Part shown: one piece after another, positions 53,601 through 61,376 of the stretch
Position numbering within the stretch: the stretch's first letter is position 1
How the letters are laid out: each line of letters opens with the position of its first letter
Translations under genes and position numbers: made by a program
From: Numida meleagris
Lineage: Eukaryota; Chordata; Aves; Galliformes; Numididae
Length of the DNA stretch: 64,000 nucleotides
Assembly: GCF_002078875.1 (NCBI RefSeq)
Contig: NC_034414.1
Location: 6,516,965 to 6,580,964 of the forward strand
Direction of reading: 5' to 3'
Notes under the pieces: generated by a model
What the model saw: the letters and a program-made list of their open reading frames with translations, nothing else
Told to the model about the DNA's origin: nothing
Databases searched by the model: none

Positions 53601-56600
53601 GGCATTTGTCATGTAGGAAGAGTCTCATGTGGTATTGCAGTTCTCTGCCAGTCCTTGTATGTGATGAACTGACCCAACTGAGTCTTTAGCAAGTGCTCCT
53701 TGAACAAGTAATGGCTTATATTTCATTCTGGAGTTCTTGCTTCTATTCCCAGCACAGCAGGTATACAGCGAATGCGTGATCTTAATGTGCGCGTAGTATT
53801 TATGGCTTCAGACTGATGGCATGTGTTGTGAAAATGTTTGCTTTGAAAAGTGTTTTATGCTTATTCATGTGGTGGTGCAGTGGTTTCAGTTTATCAGACA
53901 AATGTTGCTGTCGCTTTCAGAGCCCGCTATTTCCCCCTAGACTCTGGCAGCTCCTCCAGAGCCCTCACAGGCTGTCATGGAAATGTGCAGCTCAAGGACT
54001 TAGTGAAATTTCTTCTCAGAAGCAGTTACGGTGCATAATCAGATATTGTACAGTGTTTACTATTTCCAACCACTGTGGAGTTTAAAAAATCAAGGTAACT
54101 TAATAGCGGTGTATCAACGTGGAAAGCACGGATATTTTCTGAAATAAGCTCCAAATAATAATGCTTTCCACCTTGCAGAAATCTACTGAAAGAAAACCTG
54201 ATGTGTATAAAGAATTAGCAACATGTTAAGCTTCACAGTTTAATGCACTTCTGAGATGCAGAACTTAGCATCAAAATAGCAAACATTAGTTTGTCACACC
54301 TGTAAGCACGTATAGTAGTAATACCATAAATGCTGCGGTACGTGTCATGATTTCAGTGTGCCTGTAGCCCGCTCTAAGCCATTTTCACTGTTTTATTAAT
54401 CTTGTTTGTAGTTCATGTGGAACTGCATTCTGATTAATGGAAGCTGACGCTTGTGTATTTTAATTAATATTTTAGATTTAAATTGTGGTTTGACTTATTA
54501 AGGATTAAATCACAGAATGACCATGGGAAGTTCTCGTTTATTACTCACATAGAGAAAGCAGCAGAGATGTATATAACATGGAGATAGGCATGTCATATAT
54601 TATGTTTAGTAATGGGCAATCCTTGGCTTTCCCCACAGAAGGTGTACCAGCAAATATTTTGGCAGTAGAAGATATAGAATCATAGAATCATAGAATTAGC
54701 TAGGTTGGAAAAGACCTACAAGATCACCTAGTCCAACCATCCACCTACCACCAACATAACCCCACTAAACCAGGTCTCTCAACGCTATATCTAAACGTTT
54801 CTTGAACACCTCCAGGGACGGTGACTCAACCACCTCCCTGGGCAGCCTGTTCCAGCGTCTGACCACTCTTTCAGAAAAGTAGCATTTCCTAATGTCCAGC
54901 CTAAATCTCCCCTGGCGCAACTTGAAGCCATTCCGTCTCGTCCTGTCACTAGTTATAAGAGAGAAGAGGCTGACCCCCAGCTCACTACAACCTCCCTTCA
55001 GGTAGTTATAGAGAGCGATGAGGTCTCCCCTGAGCCTCCTCATATGTTCTGTGTTGCGTAGCAGCACCGATACTGTTTACATTTCATGTCCTTCTTCAGA
55101 CAGAAGAGAAACTGTAATCCTGAAAATTAAACCCCTTGATCATCTTCCTTAGTTAAGCAGTTATGTAACTATCCTTATAGAAAAGGTATAGATCAATCTT
55201 ACTTATCGATGTCTGGGTAACCGTGTTGTTCAGGGACATAAAATGTGTAAGATGTTGAAATGCTATGAAATAATTTCTGCTTTTGTTTTAAAGCTTTGGA
55301 GTATCCAAACCTCGATGTCTCAGAGTCAACTAGAGACTACTGGGTGATCACAGGTACTTGTAGTCTCCTTCTGTCTTCCATGCATTTCAGAGAATAACTT
55401 ATCGTACTCAATTATAGAAACACATCCGTACAGTAATTTTATATAAAAATAAATGGCTGCCCACTGAACGCTTGAGTTGCATTCAACTGGATAAATGTAT
55501 CAAAAGTTACTCTTGGACGTGACTGTTATTTGTCATCTTGAGCGGAGAACTCCCCTGCGTCCAACGCTTGCCTCAGAATTTGTGTCAGTTTGGGTTTAAG
55601 CACTTATAAGGACAGCTATTTTCAGAATTAAAACACAGCTGTTTTTTTTCTGGGACTTGGATTTAAATCTGAAATCAAAAGAGGCTTGCAGACAAAACCC
55701 AGGAAGAAAAAACAGGTCGTCTGTTAAGCCAATGAAAGTGTGTTAGGATGTGCTTCCTGTGTCTGAGTCTATGAGCTTTTGCATTTATTACCTGAAAATT
55801 AAATGCGTAACTTTCTGTTTACAGGAAAAAAAATCATTTCACTGGTATCAAGTTCTCGTTCAGACATGTTTTGACTTAAGAAGTGCTAAGTGAGCAGGAG
55901 AGCAAGACCCTTTTTCCCAGATTTCTCGGAGTCAGTAGATCCCAAAGCCTTATCAGTGTGTCTGTAGCTGGAGTTGTTCAATGCTCAGGAGAGTAAAGGA
56001 AAAGGTGCCTGATGTGAAATGGTTTAAATTCTGTAATCTGCTTCCAGTATCCAGTGTGACTTGGTGCCTGTTACATCTACTTGTAATATTGAGGTTAAAA
56101 ATAAGTTTATGCAGAGATGATTATCCTCTGAAGTCCAGCTCCCCCACTGATGCTCCATTTTTTGCCTTTTTTTTTTTTTGCCTTTGCATACTTACTGTGA
56201 TGGAATACTGTTGGTATTACAATGGAAATACTGTTTTCAAAAAACAAACAAAAAAAACCCCTCATGATGTTCCCAATTGAATTTTTCAATAACACTGTCA
56301 AATCATACATATTTATGAATGTAATTAGCATGCTGTATCACTTATTTGAACTCTGTGTAAGTTTAGTGTGTATTTTACATTCATTAGCATTTAGGAAATA
56401 ACTATTCAATGATCAGTGTTCCCAAATATTAATATTTTTAAACAATTGTGCAGAACTCCAATTTCACATTTCAAAACTGCTGGGCAAAAAAAGCCCCGCT
56501 GTTTGCTTAACGGGAGCATCTGGCTGTTCCTTTGATAAGCATAAAACCAGACAGCTCCCAAACAGGTTTTCTCTGACCTTTACATTGGAGATTATGGATT

Positions 56601-59600
56601 AGGTGCTTTTCTGAGCCATTTTGGTAAGCAAATGGCTTAGGAATTTTGTGGGAAGATTTTATTCTCTGAAGCATCGTTGGCATTATCTGAGAAGAACAGT
56701 GCAGTGAGTAAGACAGAAGCACGTTGTATCTCTGCTGGGAATCACTGAGAGGGCAGAACTCTAGTGAGCAGTGTCCAGTTAGTTTTCTTCTAAGCTTGTT
56801 GGTACATGCCTGTCAAACGGCCTTGCAAACCATGTGTTATTTAATCTACCCGTGTAAGATGTGCTGACGTGTGATTTTCTCCGTTCCCACAGTTATACAA
56901 GGGGTTGATATTACATTACTGGGACTGAACAATCAAAGCTTTGCAAGATTGATGGAGCAACGCTTGGCCCCGCTGTTCATGATGTCCCATCAGCAAGGAA
57001 GACGCTTTAAACGTGCCACCACCGTGGGCAGCTACACTGTGCAGGTGATTAGTATGACATCAGCTGCACCTAAACGTCCTCTCTGAAGAGCTTTGTTTGG
57101 ATGCACGCTGCCTGAATTTGTGGGGAAAACTCTTTAACGGTGTTGAGATTTCCTGTCTTTTTTCACAAGCACCGAAGCAGCACATGCAATACACGTGGCA
57201 TTAGTAACAGGTTCCTTTTACTGAAATCAGCCATGTTTTTATGCCTCTCATCTTTTAAGAGTTGCAATTAGCTAATCAGTGTCAATAAATATTTTGTCTT
57301 TTGGTTGCTATGAAGCTTGATACAATATACATATTTTAGCATAAAGTCTCTTATTCAACGTAATGAGTAGTTCTGATTTTTGTTCTTAAGTATGGAAAGA
57401 AGCGTTTCTTAGCTCTTCCATCATGGGGATAACTCAATGCAGGCAGAACTTTACCTTTTTGTTGCAAAGATATGCAAAGCAGTCCTTATACAAGGTTAGT
57501 CATCAAATCGTATGTCCACAGATCACGTTATGAAGTAGACATCTGAGCCCTGAGTAATTTATTAATCGTCTTTCTACTATGTAGCAATATTTACCATTCA
57601 TTTATTTGAAACGGTCTTATTTTGCTTTCTCGCTAGTTCAGCCGAATGATGCTAGTTGTGGGGGATTCAAAGAGAGAGGCTCTTTTCTGAAATTCATGAC
57701 AAGCTGTTGCTTTTTTCTTTAGTTATGTGTTATTTTTCAAGAATTACCTGTTGAGAGACATAAAAACTAATGGCCACTTTTCTTTGCCCACAATTCTGTA
57801 TATTTTTTGACTTAAAGAATCTGAAAAAGGAGTACGTTTTTACGTACTGGTAGCGTGAACATTTGTAACATTTTCCATGAAAATATGACATCTAATAGGT
57901 TATTATGCAATAGAGAAGAATCCCGAAATTCCTTTCTGCTCTCGTCATTCAAAGTGTTTGACACTTCCTCTAATCTCAGGAAATGCAGAGGTACAATTTC
58001 AAAATTCTGCTGGTGCTTTCCTGAATAAAACTGAGCAAGCACAGTTCTTTGTATTGTTAGTCTGGGATCAAAAATAATGAAAATGGCAGTAAAATGTGAG
58101 GGAAATTTTTCAGCTGCAGTGTGTCAGTGAAGCGTAGTTTTCAACATTAGGACAGATTTCAAGAGTTCTCTCTTTACAGAGGACTGTATTGTCCAAGCAT
58201 TTGATCCTCTCCTTTTTACTGTATGCCTTTCCTTTGCATTAGGATTATGTTTAAGGATTTTCATGAAGGCAGTCAGTCCTCACTAATCTTAGTAGACTGT
58301 AGCGTAGAGGGGAAACCCTGCTCCTCTCATAATATTTGCCTGCAGCTTATGCTTATATCAGATCTGACGTTCTGCATGCGCTGCCTTCAGGTGACTTCCT
58401 GCTGGTTTTTCAATGATATGATACAAGTACAATTGATCTTTTTCTCTCATTTTCTCATTTTTTTTTCCTGAAAGATGGTAAAAATCCAACGAATTCCGGG
58501 ACCCAAGGAGCCAGCTGAACTAACATACTATACTTTATACAATGGGAAGCCTTTGCTGGGCACTGCAGCTGCCAAAATTTTGAGTACTGTTGACTCCCAG
58601 CGGATGGCCCTGACACTTGGTTATGTGATTCAAGTTCAAGCTGATCGTAAGAGTCCTTTTCAAATTTCTCTGTTAATCTTTTTTTTTTTCTTCCAAAGAC
58701 AGTTTAACGTATGAATTGATGCCTTCAACTAATTGAATCTTTCCAATTTTCTGAGGTGTTGATCCAGGTGAAATTAAACTTACAGAGTGGATTTCCATAC
58801 TGGATCTCCTTACTGGCTAAACAGCATGTAAAATGGGATGTTCTGGGGCCATTACTTCAGCCGTCTCTCTGCCTGAAGGAGCAGTGATACTGAAATAATT
58901 ACAAGTAATGGGGAAAAGAAGGACCCGCTTTGATAAGTAATTGATGTATTACCCATAAACATATGATTGAGTTAGAAGGCTAAAGTATGGTATCATTTCC
59001 AGGGAATGAACTGTATATTGTACCTGATCCTTGATTTGATCATGGTCTGTTATTGACTTTTATTGGACTGAAATTACAGATATCCATTCCTGCCTCCATG
59101 AAGCCTAGCATTTAAATTCTAAACTGCTTTGTTTTCAGTGAGAATGTTTAGTAGCTTTGTTTTTACTAAAGCAACTATAGAGAATGTATAGCAGATTTGT
59201 AACGCTGTGGAATTTTGTTACTTACATGGGTTTTTAGGTAATTACATAACATCCGCTGCAGATAATCTTTGTACTTCTATGATCTGATGAGGCAGCCTCA
59301 TTCATCTACAGATTTTCATAAAAGTTGAGCATGCATACAGTATTGTAAAAAAAAAAAAAAGTACAGAAATGGAAATCATGACCTTGGGTAACTGAGATTC
59401 CAAAACTGGAGTGCTTGAAATGTAGGAGGTAGAACTATCTTTATACTTCAGTAAGGAAAGAAATCAATTTGTCTCGTTTTAGGCACAGTGTTCATAGTCA
59501 GCCTTTGTGTTCCTAAAGAAAATATTTCATGTGCATTTCATTTCTGCTCGTAAATTCTGTTATAGCAGATTGAAAAGTTCTGTACTAAAATGCGGTAAGA

Positions 59601-61376
59601 AAAGACATCTACCCTCAGGAGCTTATAGTCTGGTTAGACACATGAATAATAACAACAAAAATAAAGGAAAAAGAATGTTTCTATTTCATAGATGAGGGAC
59701 TGAGTTTTAGAGCAAAATGAAAACTTGCTTCAAAATCCCCCCAAATCCTGTTGAGTTGCATAAGCAACAGATTGACTTATTGAAGGTAACATTGGAAGCC
59801 AGTAACTGAATTCAGGGTTTAAAACCAGGACTCTGAAATGTTTGTCCTTTTTTGTCATAATGTCATTGTTTCTTCTGCATCCTCTACAAAGAATAGTTGT
59901 ATTTTTTCAATAACTTTCTGCTCACACAACAGCATTATGCTTAACATTATTATTATTATCTGATAAAAGCCAGATTCTCCTTCCTTCCCCACTGCTCTTT
60001 CATTCCTAAAGTATGTGTTCAGAGTCATTATTTAGAATTATACAAGCTCATTGGGAAGTGAACCTTGAAAGGTTACTTAATCCTGGGGTTCAGCTTGGTT
60101 TTTTGGAGAGTCTGTGAGCATACAGTTACTGTTAGGTACATAATGGTGTTATTCCTGCTCGGCCTGGCAGACTGCATTGGCTTTGCAAGAAAGCTGCAGG
60201 TATACAAAGAAAATGGGCTCAGCCTTCAAACACACTTTCAGCTAGCTTTCGTAACTGCTGCTGAGCATTATGGTGTGCATTCAGTCTGATCCTGAAAGAT
60301 GCTGTGTGCCTCTGACAGCTAATATAAGCTCAATGACATTTGAAAGCATTAGTCCCCAAGGAAAGAGAAAGGGCTATTTTACATTGATATGTTCACAGTT
60401 GCCTATCCATGCCAGCGAACAGTGGCACAGGAAAATAAATAGAGAAAGTGTGTTGAGGACCACAAAATATTTCACTGAAGAAAAATGCAGAATCATAGGG
60501 AGATTATCTGGTATTTTTCAAGAAAGAAACATAATGGTAAGGGGGTTTATGTAACAGGAGGTTCTCTTATATGTGTATGAGTTGGGCATGCATACTAAAA
60601 GACTTTATTCTGCTGAAATGGAATCTAAAAGCATTTAAGTACCACTCAATTTCTGCAATGTACCCTTTTTCCTGATGCCATTATTAATATATCTGCAAAA
60701 TATTTCTAGAGCACAAGAGAAACATTTTCTTATTGCCCTGCTGGAGTCAGTAATAACTGTTAGCGTGCTTAGCTTCACTGTCTTTGAAAAAGCTGACCCA
60801 ATTTATTCTTGTAGGGCCATTAAGACTGTGACACCAGGCATGAACTCTGTGTGTATTCTTCCACCACACGTATTATCTTACTATAAGCTGGTTGTGTCTT
60901 GAAAAGTAGTTCAGAATGTATTACTTACACCACTTTTTAAAATTAACTTATTCTGTAAATGAATATTTGGGCGGTATCTAACATCATCTAGCTTGACTTG
61001 GGAGCTGATGCTGCTTTTGCAGAGATACGTGAATTGAACAGTGTTGCTGATTCTTTTTTTTTTAACTTAAAAAACATAAAGGCATAGATAGGTTACTAGC
61101 AATCCTTTTATACTAGTCATTCTCTGGAGGCAGTTGAAGGTGCTATCGGAAGCAATGTGCATCTTTAATTTACACAGTAAAATTTACCAAGTTGATTTGC
61201 AATTTTCTATAGCTGTGGTGAAGAACCCGCCAAACAACCTGTGGATCATTGCAGCAGTCCTGGCTCCCATTGCTGTGGTTACGGTTATCATCATTATCAT
61301 TACAGCAGTTCTGTGCAGAAAAAACAAGAATGACTTCAAGCCGGATACCATGATGAACCTGCCTCAAAGAGCTAAA
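2478..61376 (+). CDS. KIAA1549L: KIAA1549L gene (UPF0606 family type I membrane protein), 10 coding exons, 3' end outside window
   Basis: The coding join is 2478-2628, 43693-47469, 48845-48957, 50420-50639, 51395-51528, 51913-52075, 55294-55353, 56893-57044, 58475-58646, 61213-61376, giving 1702 codons in frame with canonical GT-AG introns. Order along the protein: signal peptide (about 20-48), Ser/Thr/Pro-rich mucin-like region (51-1298), three SEA-like modules (about 1299-1647), transmembrane helix (1657-1682), and the start of a basic cytoplasmic tail. The family was recognised from the juxtamembrane and transmembrane exon: NNLWII, a poly-Ile helix, then [12 protein letters not shown]. The paralog KIAA1549 has a different helix and CRTDKLDFQPDT-type sequence there, so KIAA1549L is preferred. 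The molecular function of the family is not established. KIAA1549 itself is best known as the fusion partner of BRAF in pilocytic astrocytoma. Missing here are the cytoplasmic exons after 61376. Confidence 0.85.
2629..10382 (+). other. Intron 1, first segment: unique sequence
   Basis: Apart from the right edge of the CpG island (to about 2900), no exon, RNA gene or clear transposon was recognised. A POU-type octamer ATTTGCAT lies at 5607-5614 within an AT-rich, homeodomain-motif-rich patch (about 5570-5690) that could be a conserved noncoding element. Confidence 0.6.
10383..11055 (+). mobile_element. CR1 LINE fragment (ORF2 C-terminus and 3' end), internally deleted
   Basis: Sense-strand CR1 retrotransposon. 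The frame from about 10404 contains the reverse-transcriptase motif [14 protein letters not shown] followed by FSDDTKLGG, the degenerate catalytic-loop region. The element ends with a TTTTCCAAATTTAATGATT-type tail followed by CTATGAT near 11054. Compared with the copy at 15785-16860, about 370 bp is missing at around 10895, where the text jumps from the mid-ORF2 'caggc' to the 'ggctgcccagggagg' region near the 3' end. It carries stops and frameshifts and is dead. Confidence 0.88.
11056..11420 (+). other. Intron 1 unique sequence between repeats
   Basis: About 365 bp without a gene or recognised repeat. Confidence 0.6.
11421..11659. repeat. Unclassified dispersed repeat, copy A (internally replaced by a T19 run)
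   Basis: The left part (CGGAAATGCTGAGTCATGGC, on to CAGCTCAGGTGCAAG) and the right part (GCTGCATTTGAGC, on to the CATTGCGTTACA region) both match the copy at 22365-22698. The middle roughly 120 bp of that copy is absent here, and a run of 19 T (11541-11559) lies at the junction. The length and motifs suggest a solo LTR-like or other noncoding retroelement remnant, but no family name can be given from sequence alone. Confidence 0.75.
11660..12869 (+). other. Intron 1 unique sequence
   Basis: No gene, RNA or clear repeat was recognised. The sequence is ordinary AT-rich avian intron. Confidence 0.6.
12870..13074 (+). mobile_element. CR1 LINE 3' end fragment
   Basis: About 205 bp in sense orientation, running from the 'ttattaggaggaatctcttc' region through 'ggctgcccagggaggtgatg' to the terminal 'attctatgattct'. 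The terminal part of CR1 ORF2 (RLPREV, SPSLEVF) can still be read, followed by the 3' UTR. Confidence 0.9.
13075..15784 (+). other. Intron 1 unique sequence
   Basis: No gene, RNA gene or recognisable transposon was found. Only short homopolymers are present, for example a G-run near 14266. Confidence 0.6.
15785..16860 (+). mobile_element. CR1 LINE 3' fragment, about 1.1 kb
   Basis: Sense-strand CR1 covering the ORF2 C-terminal third and the complete 3' end. Readable pieces are the RT motif [14 protein letters not shown] near 15915, FSDDMKLG near 16005, and later the 'gcccaggagggactgg' and 'attctatgattc' tail at 16848-16860. Stops and frameshifts show it is inactive. It is closely similar to the shorter copy at 10383-11055 and probably belongs to the same subfamily. 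Confidence 0.9.
16861..20390 (+). other. Intron 1 unique sequence
   Basis: No exon, RNA gene or clear transposon was seen. Several T-runs (about 17481 and 17682) are present. Confidence 0.55.
20391..20444 (+). repeat. 18-bp tandem repeat, three units
   Basis: Three consecutive 18-bp units each begin ACTCCTTGAGG and then diverge in the last 7 bases (acacatt, ccaaaca, ccagctg). Confidence 0.85.
20445..22364 (+). other. Intron 1 unique sequence
   Basis: No gene or known repeat was recognised. Confidence 0.55.
22365..22698. repeat. Unclassified dispersed repeat, copy B (fuller copy)
   Basis: It shares about 105 bp at its left end and about 90 bp at its right end with the copy at 11421-11659, at roughly 85-90 percent by eye. 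It also keeps a central roughly 120 bp that includes 'gttggagatccctgtgt'. No coding capacity is evident. It could be a solo LTR from an avian endogenous retroelement, but its ends and any target duplication could not be fixed. Confidence 0.75.
22699..26256 (+). other. Intron 1 unique sequence, with a possible conserved noncoding patch at its right end
   Basis: No gene or transposon was recognised. The segment at about 25720-25960 is AT-rich, repeat-free and dense in TAAT/ATTA homeodomain-type words, and is a candidate conserved noncoding element (inference only). Confidence 0.5.
26257..26796 (+). mobile_element. Mariner (Galluhop-like) DNA transposon remnant, about 540 bp
   Basis: Terminal inverted repeats are visible. 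The left end carries CTCCAAAAGTAATGCCACC and the reverse complement of the right end carries CTCCGTAAGTAACGCTTCC. Both sit 13 nt inside flanking TA dinucleotides (26255-26256 and 26797-26798), the expected mariner target duplication. The interior at about 26430-26600 retains fragments of a transposase N-terminus (frames around 'aaaaatggcaccca', 'acttatggagaccagccagt' and 'tggtgcgtttcaggagtgg'), broken by stops and shifts. Most of the roughly 1.3 kb of a full mariner is deleted, including the catalytic domain, so this is a non-autonomous, dead copy. Confidence 0.8.
26797..31980 (+). other. Intron 1 unique sequence
   Basis: An A-run lies at about 26818-26831, just outside the mariner. The segment at about 29240-29400 is AT-rich with homeodomain-like words and could be a conserved element. 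No gene was recognised. Confidence 0.55.
31981..32054 (+). repeat. 28-bp degenerate tandem repeat, about 2.6 units
   Basis: Units start with GTGGCTCTAT at 31981 and 32009 and with GTGGCTCAT at 32037, so the period is 28 bp. The unit interiors (ttattagt / tcgttagt) are related but diverged. Confidence 0.7.
32055..37140 (+). other. Intron 1 unique sequence
   Basis: No gene, RNA gene or transposon was recognised on either strand. Confidence 0.55.
37141..37200 (+). mobile_element. CR1-type LINE 3' tail, very short relic
   Basis: About 60 bp reading 'gaggttggactagatgactt...aggccccttccagctcaaa...gatactgcggttct' fits the terminal 3' UTR of CR1 elements with a decayed tail. Confidence 0.6.
37201..43692 (+). 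other. Intron 1, last segment up to the exon 2 acceptor
   Basis: This is mostly unique sequence. A 189-codon minus-strand frame (40451-41020) is the longest in the intron but shows no recognisable domain. The last 120 bp hold three AG acceptors in the phase exon 1 requires (exon starts 43573, 43660 and 43693). Confidence 0.55.
43693..47469 (+). CDS. KIAA1549L: KIAA1549L exon 2: giant Ser/Thr/Pro-rich mucin-like exon
   Basis: This is an uninterrupted 3777-nt coding exon (residues 51-1310) entering and leaving in phase 1. The protein is overwhelmingly Ser, Thr, Pro and Ala, with low-complexity stretches and more than 15 N-x-S/T sequons, as in an extended, heavily O- and N-glycosylated ectodomain. 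It has only two cysteines, one in an NCTT sequon and one at about residue 1299 (LDCRLSW), where the folded domain begins. The acceptor used here is TTTTACAG at 43692. A stronger-looking TTTTTGCAG at 43659 is equally in phase and would add 11 residues. The donor at 47470 is GTATGT. Minus-strand frames inside it (for example 46613-47482) are shadows. Confidence 0.88.
47470..48844 (+). other. Intron 2
   Basis: GTATGT donor and TTTTGTAG acceptor, phase 1. It contains a short TA-rich microsatellite at about 48141-48164. No other feature was seen. Confidence 0.8.
48845..48957 (+). CDS. KIAA1549L: KIAA1549L exon 3: first half of SEA-like module 1
   Basis: 113 nt, residues 1310-1347, enters in phase 1 and leaves in phase 0. 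It encodes a predicted amphipathic helix ([20 protein letters not shown]) followed by an N-V-S-T-Q strand start. The same helix-then-strand pattern ending immediately before a phase-0 intron recurs in exons 5 and 8. Acceptor TTTTGTAG, donor GTAAAC. Confidence 0.85.
48958..50419 (+). other. Intron 3
   Basis: Phase 0, GTAAAC to TCTTTAG. No repeat or gene was recognised inside. Confidence 0.8.
50420..50639 (+). CDS. KIAA1549L: KIAA1549L exon 4: second half of SEA-like module 1
   Basis: 220 nt, residues 1348-1420, enters in phase 0 and leaves in phase 1. It begins VEILEQ, then [16 protein letters not shown], a beta hairpin, followed by helix-forming sequence ([10 protein letters not shown]) and sequons NIT and NAT. 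The position of the hairpin (YYV..GRL) aligns with FYVVNNQ in exon 6 and [10 protein letters not shown] in exon 9. Acceptor TTCTTTAG, donor GTGAGT. There is no cysteine. Confidence 0.87.
50640..51394 (+). other. Intron 4
   Basis: Phase 1, GTGAGT to TTTTCCAG. No feature was recognised. Confidence 0.8.
51395..51528 (+). CDS. KIAA1549L: KIAA1549L exon 5: first half of SEA-like module 2
   Basis: 134 nt, residues 1421-1465, phase 1 in and phase 0 out. It contains Cys1434 (QSCKF), the second of only two cysteines in the folded ectodomain, then a helix ([19 protein letters not shown]) and NNLTVQ at the intron. Sequons are NTS and NLT. The helix pattern F-x(2)-T-M-E-x-R-L-x(2)-A-F corresponds to [13 protein letters not shown] in exon 8. 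Confidence 0.88.
51529..51912 (+). other. Intron 5
   Basis: Phase 0, 384 bp, GTACAA to CTTTTTCAG. It is the shortest intron of the gene in this window. Nothing else was recognised. Confidence 0.85.
51913..52075 (+). CDS. KIAA1549L: KIAA1549L exon 6: second half of SEA-like module 2
   Basis: 163 nt, residues 1466-1519, phase 0 in and phase 1 out. It encodes ILNTSK, a hairpin ([16 protein letters not shown]), a helix ([12 protein letters not shown]) and a final strand ([13 protein letters not shown]), a compact beta-beta-alpha-beta layout. The donor is placed at 52076 (GTAAGT). An overlapping GT at 52074 would break the frame with exon 7. Three to four sequons are present. Confidence 0.87.
52076..54673 (+). 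other. Intron 6, left part
   Basis: Phase 1 intron beginning GTAAGT. A T-run followed by a G-rich run (52255-52270, G6-T-G4-C-G4) lies about 180 nt after the donor. No exon or gene was recognised. Confidence 0.75.
54674..55046 (-). mobile_element. CR1 LINE 3' fragment, antisense, relatively intact
   Basis: On the plus strand it begins with a duplicated ATAGAATCATAGAATCATAG tail, marking the element's 3' end. Reading minus-strand, the last roughly 95 codons of ORF2 are open up to the natural stop: [54 protein letters not shown], then ALRDLV. It has the least coding damage of the CR1 copies here, so it is probably the youngest. It is heavily 5'-truncated and cannot move. It sits in intron 6, opposite to the host gene. 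Confidence 0.93.
55047..55293 (+). other. Intron 6, right part up to the exon 7 acceptor
   Basis: The sequence from the CR1 edge to TTTTAAAG at 55293 holds no other feature. Confidence 0.75.
55294..55353 (+). CDS. KIAA1549L: KIAA1549L exon 7: linker exon between SEA-like modules 2 and 3
   Basis: 60 nt, residues 1520-1539, symmetric phase 1-1, so it could be skipped without shifting the frame. It encodes [19 protein letters not shown]. The paralog KIAA1549 has a comparable YPxLNLS...SSWV stretch. Acceptor TTTTAAAG, donor GTACTT. Confidence 0.83.
55354..56892 (+). other. Intron 7
   Basis: Phase 1, GTACTT to TTCCCACAG. It contains T- and A-runs at about 56168-56180 and 56239-56258. No gene or transposon was recognised. 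Confidence 0.75.
56893..57044 (+). CDS. KIAA1549L: KIAA1549L exon 8: first half of SEA-like module 3 with a furin-type basic site
   Basis: 152 nt, residues 1540-1590, phase 1 in and phase 0 out. A helix ([13 protein letters not shown]) is followed by a basic, probably exposed loop GRRFKRATT (R-R-F-K-R at 1576-1580, matching the furin pattern R-x-K/R-R) and then GSYTVQ at the phase-0 intron. The paralog KIAA1549 has a similar basic cluster before ATV at the corresponding place (from memory). Cleavage after Arg1580 would split the module about 75 residues before the membrane. The sequon NQS is present. Confidence 0.87.
57045..58474 (+). other. Intron 8
   Basis: Phase 0, GTGATT donor (weak at +3 to +5) and CCTGAAAG acceptor after a long T-run. 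No other feature was seen. Confidence 0.75.
58475..58646 (+). CDS. KIAA1549L: KIAA1549L exon 9: second half of SEA-like module 3
   Basis: 172 nt, residues 1591-1647, phase 0 in and phase 1 out. It encodes a strand (MVKIQRI), a hairpin ([15 protein letters not shown]), a helix ([14 protein letters not shown]) and a final strand ([12 protein letters not shown]), matching the second halves of modules 1 and 2. The ATG at its start is internal, not an initiation codon. Donor GTAAGA. Confidence 0.87.
58647..61212 (+). other. Intron 9
   Basis: Phase 1, 2566 bp, GTAAGA to TTCTATAG. It contains a run of A at about 59347-59360. No gene or transposon was recognised. Confidence 0.75.
61213..61376 (+). 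CDS. KIAA1549L: KIAA1549L exon 10: juxtamembrane stalk, transmembrane helix, start of tail
   Basis: 164 nt, residues 1648-1702, phase 1 in and phase 0 out. A short PVVKNPPNN stalk leads to a 26-residue hydrophobic helix from [10 protein letters not shown] to the poly-Ile stretch and ITAVLC (1657-1682), then the basic stop-transfer RKNKN and [15 protein letters not shown]. The helix-plus-tail wording is what distinguishes KIAA1549L from KIAA1549. Cys1682 at the inner leaflet could be lipid-modified (inference). The donor at 61377 is GTGAGT. The next coding exon of the family, expected to begin with a GFDYAKQHLG-like sequence, was not found before the window ends. Confidence 0.9.

Noticed and set aside
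58475..58714. Independent small gene starting at the ATG at 58475
   Set aside because: The ATG is the first codon of exon 9 of KIAA1549L. It follows an acceptor AG, and the frame matches the phase-0 end of exon 8.
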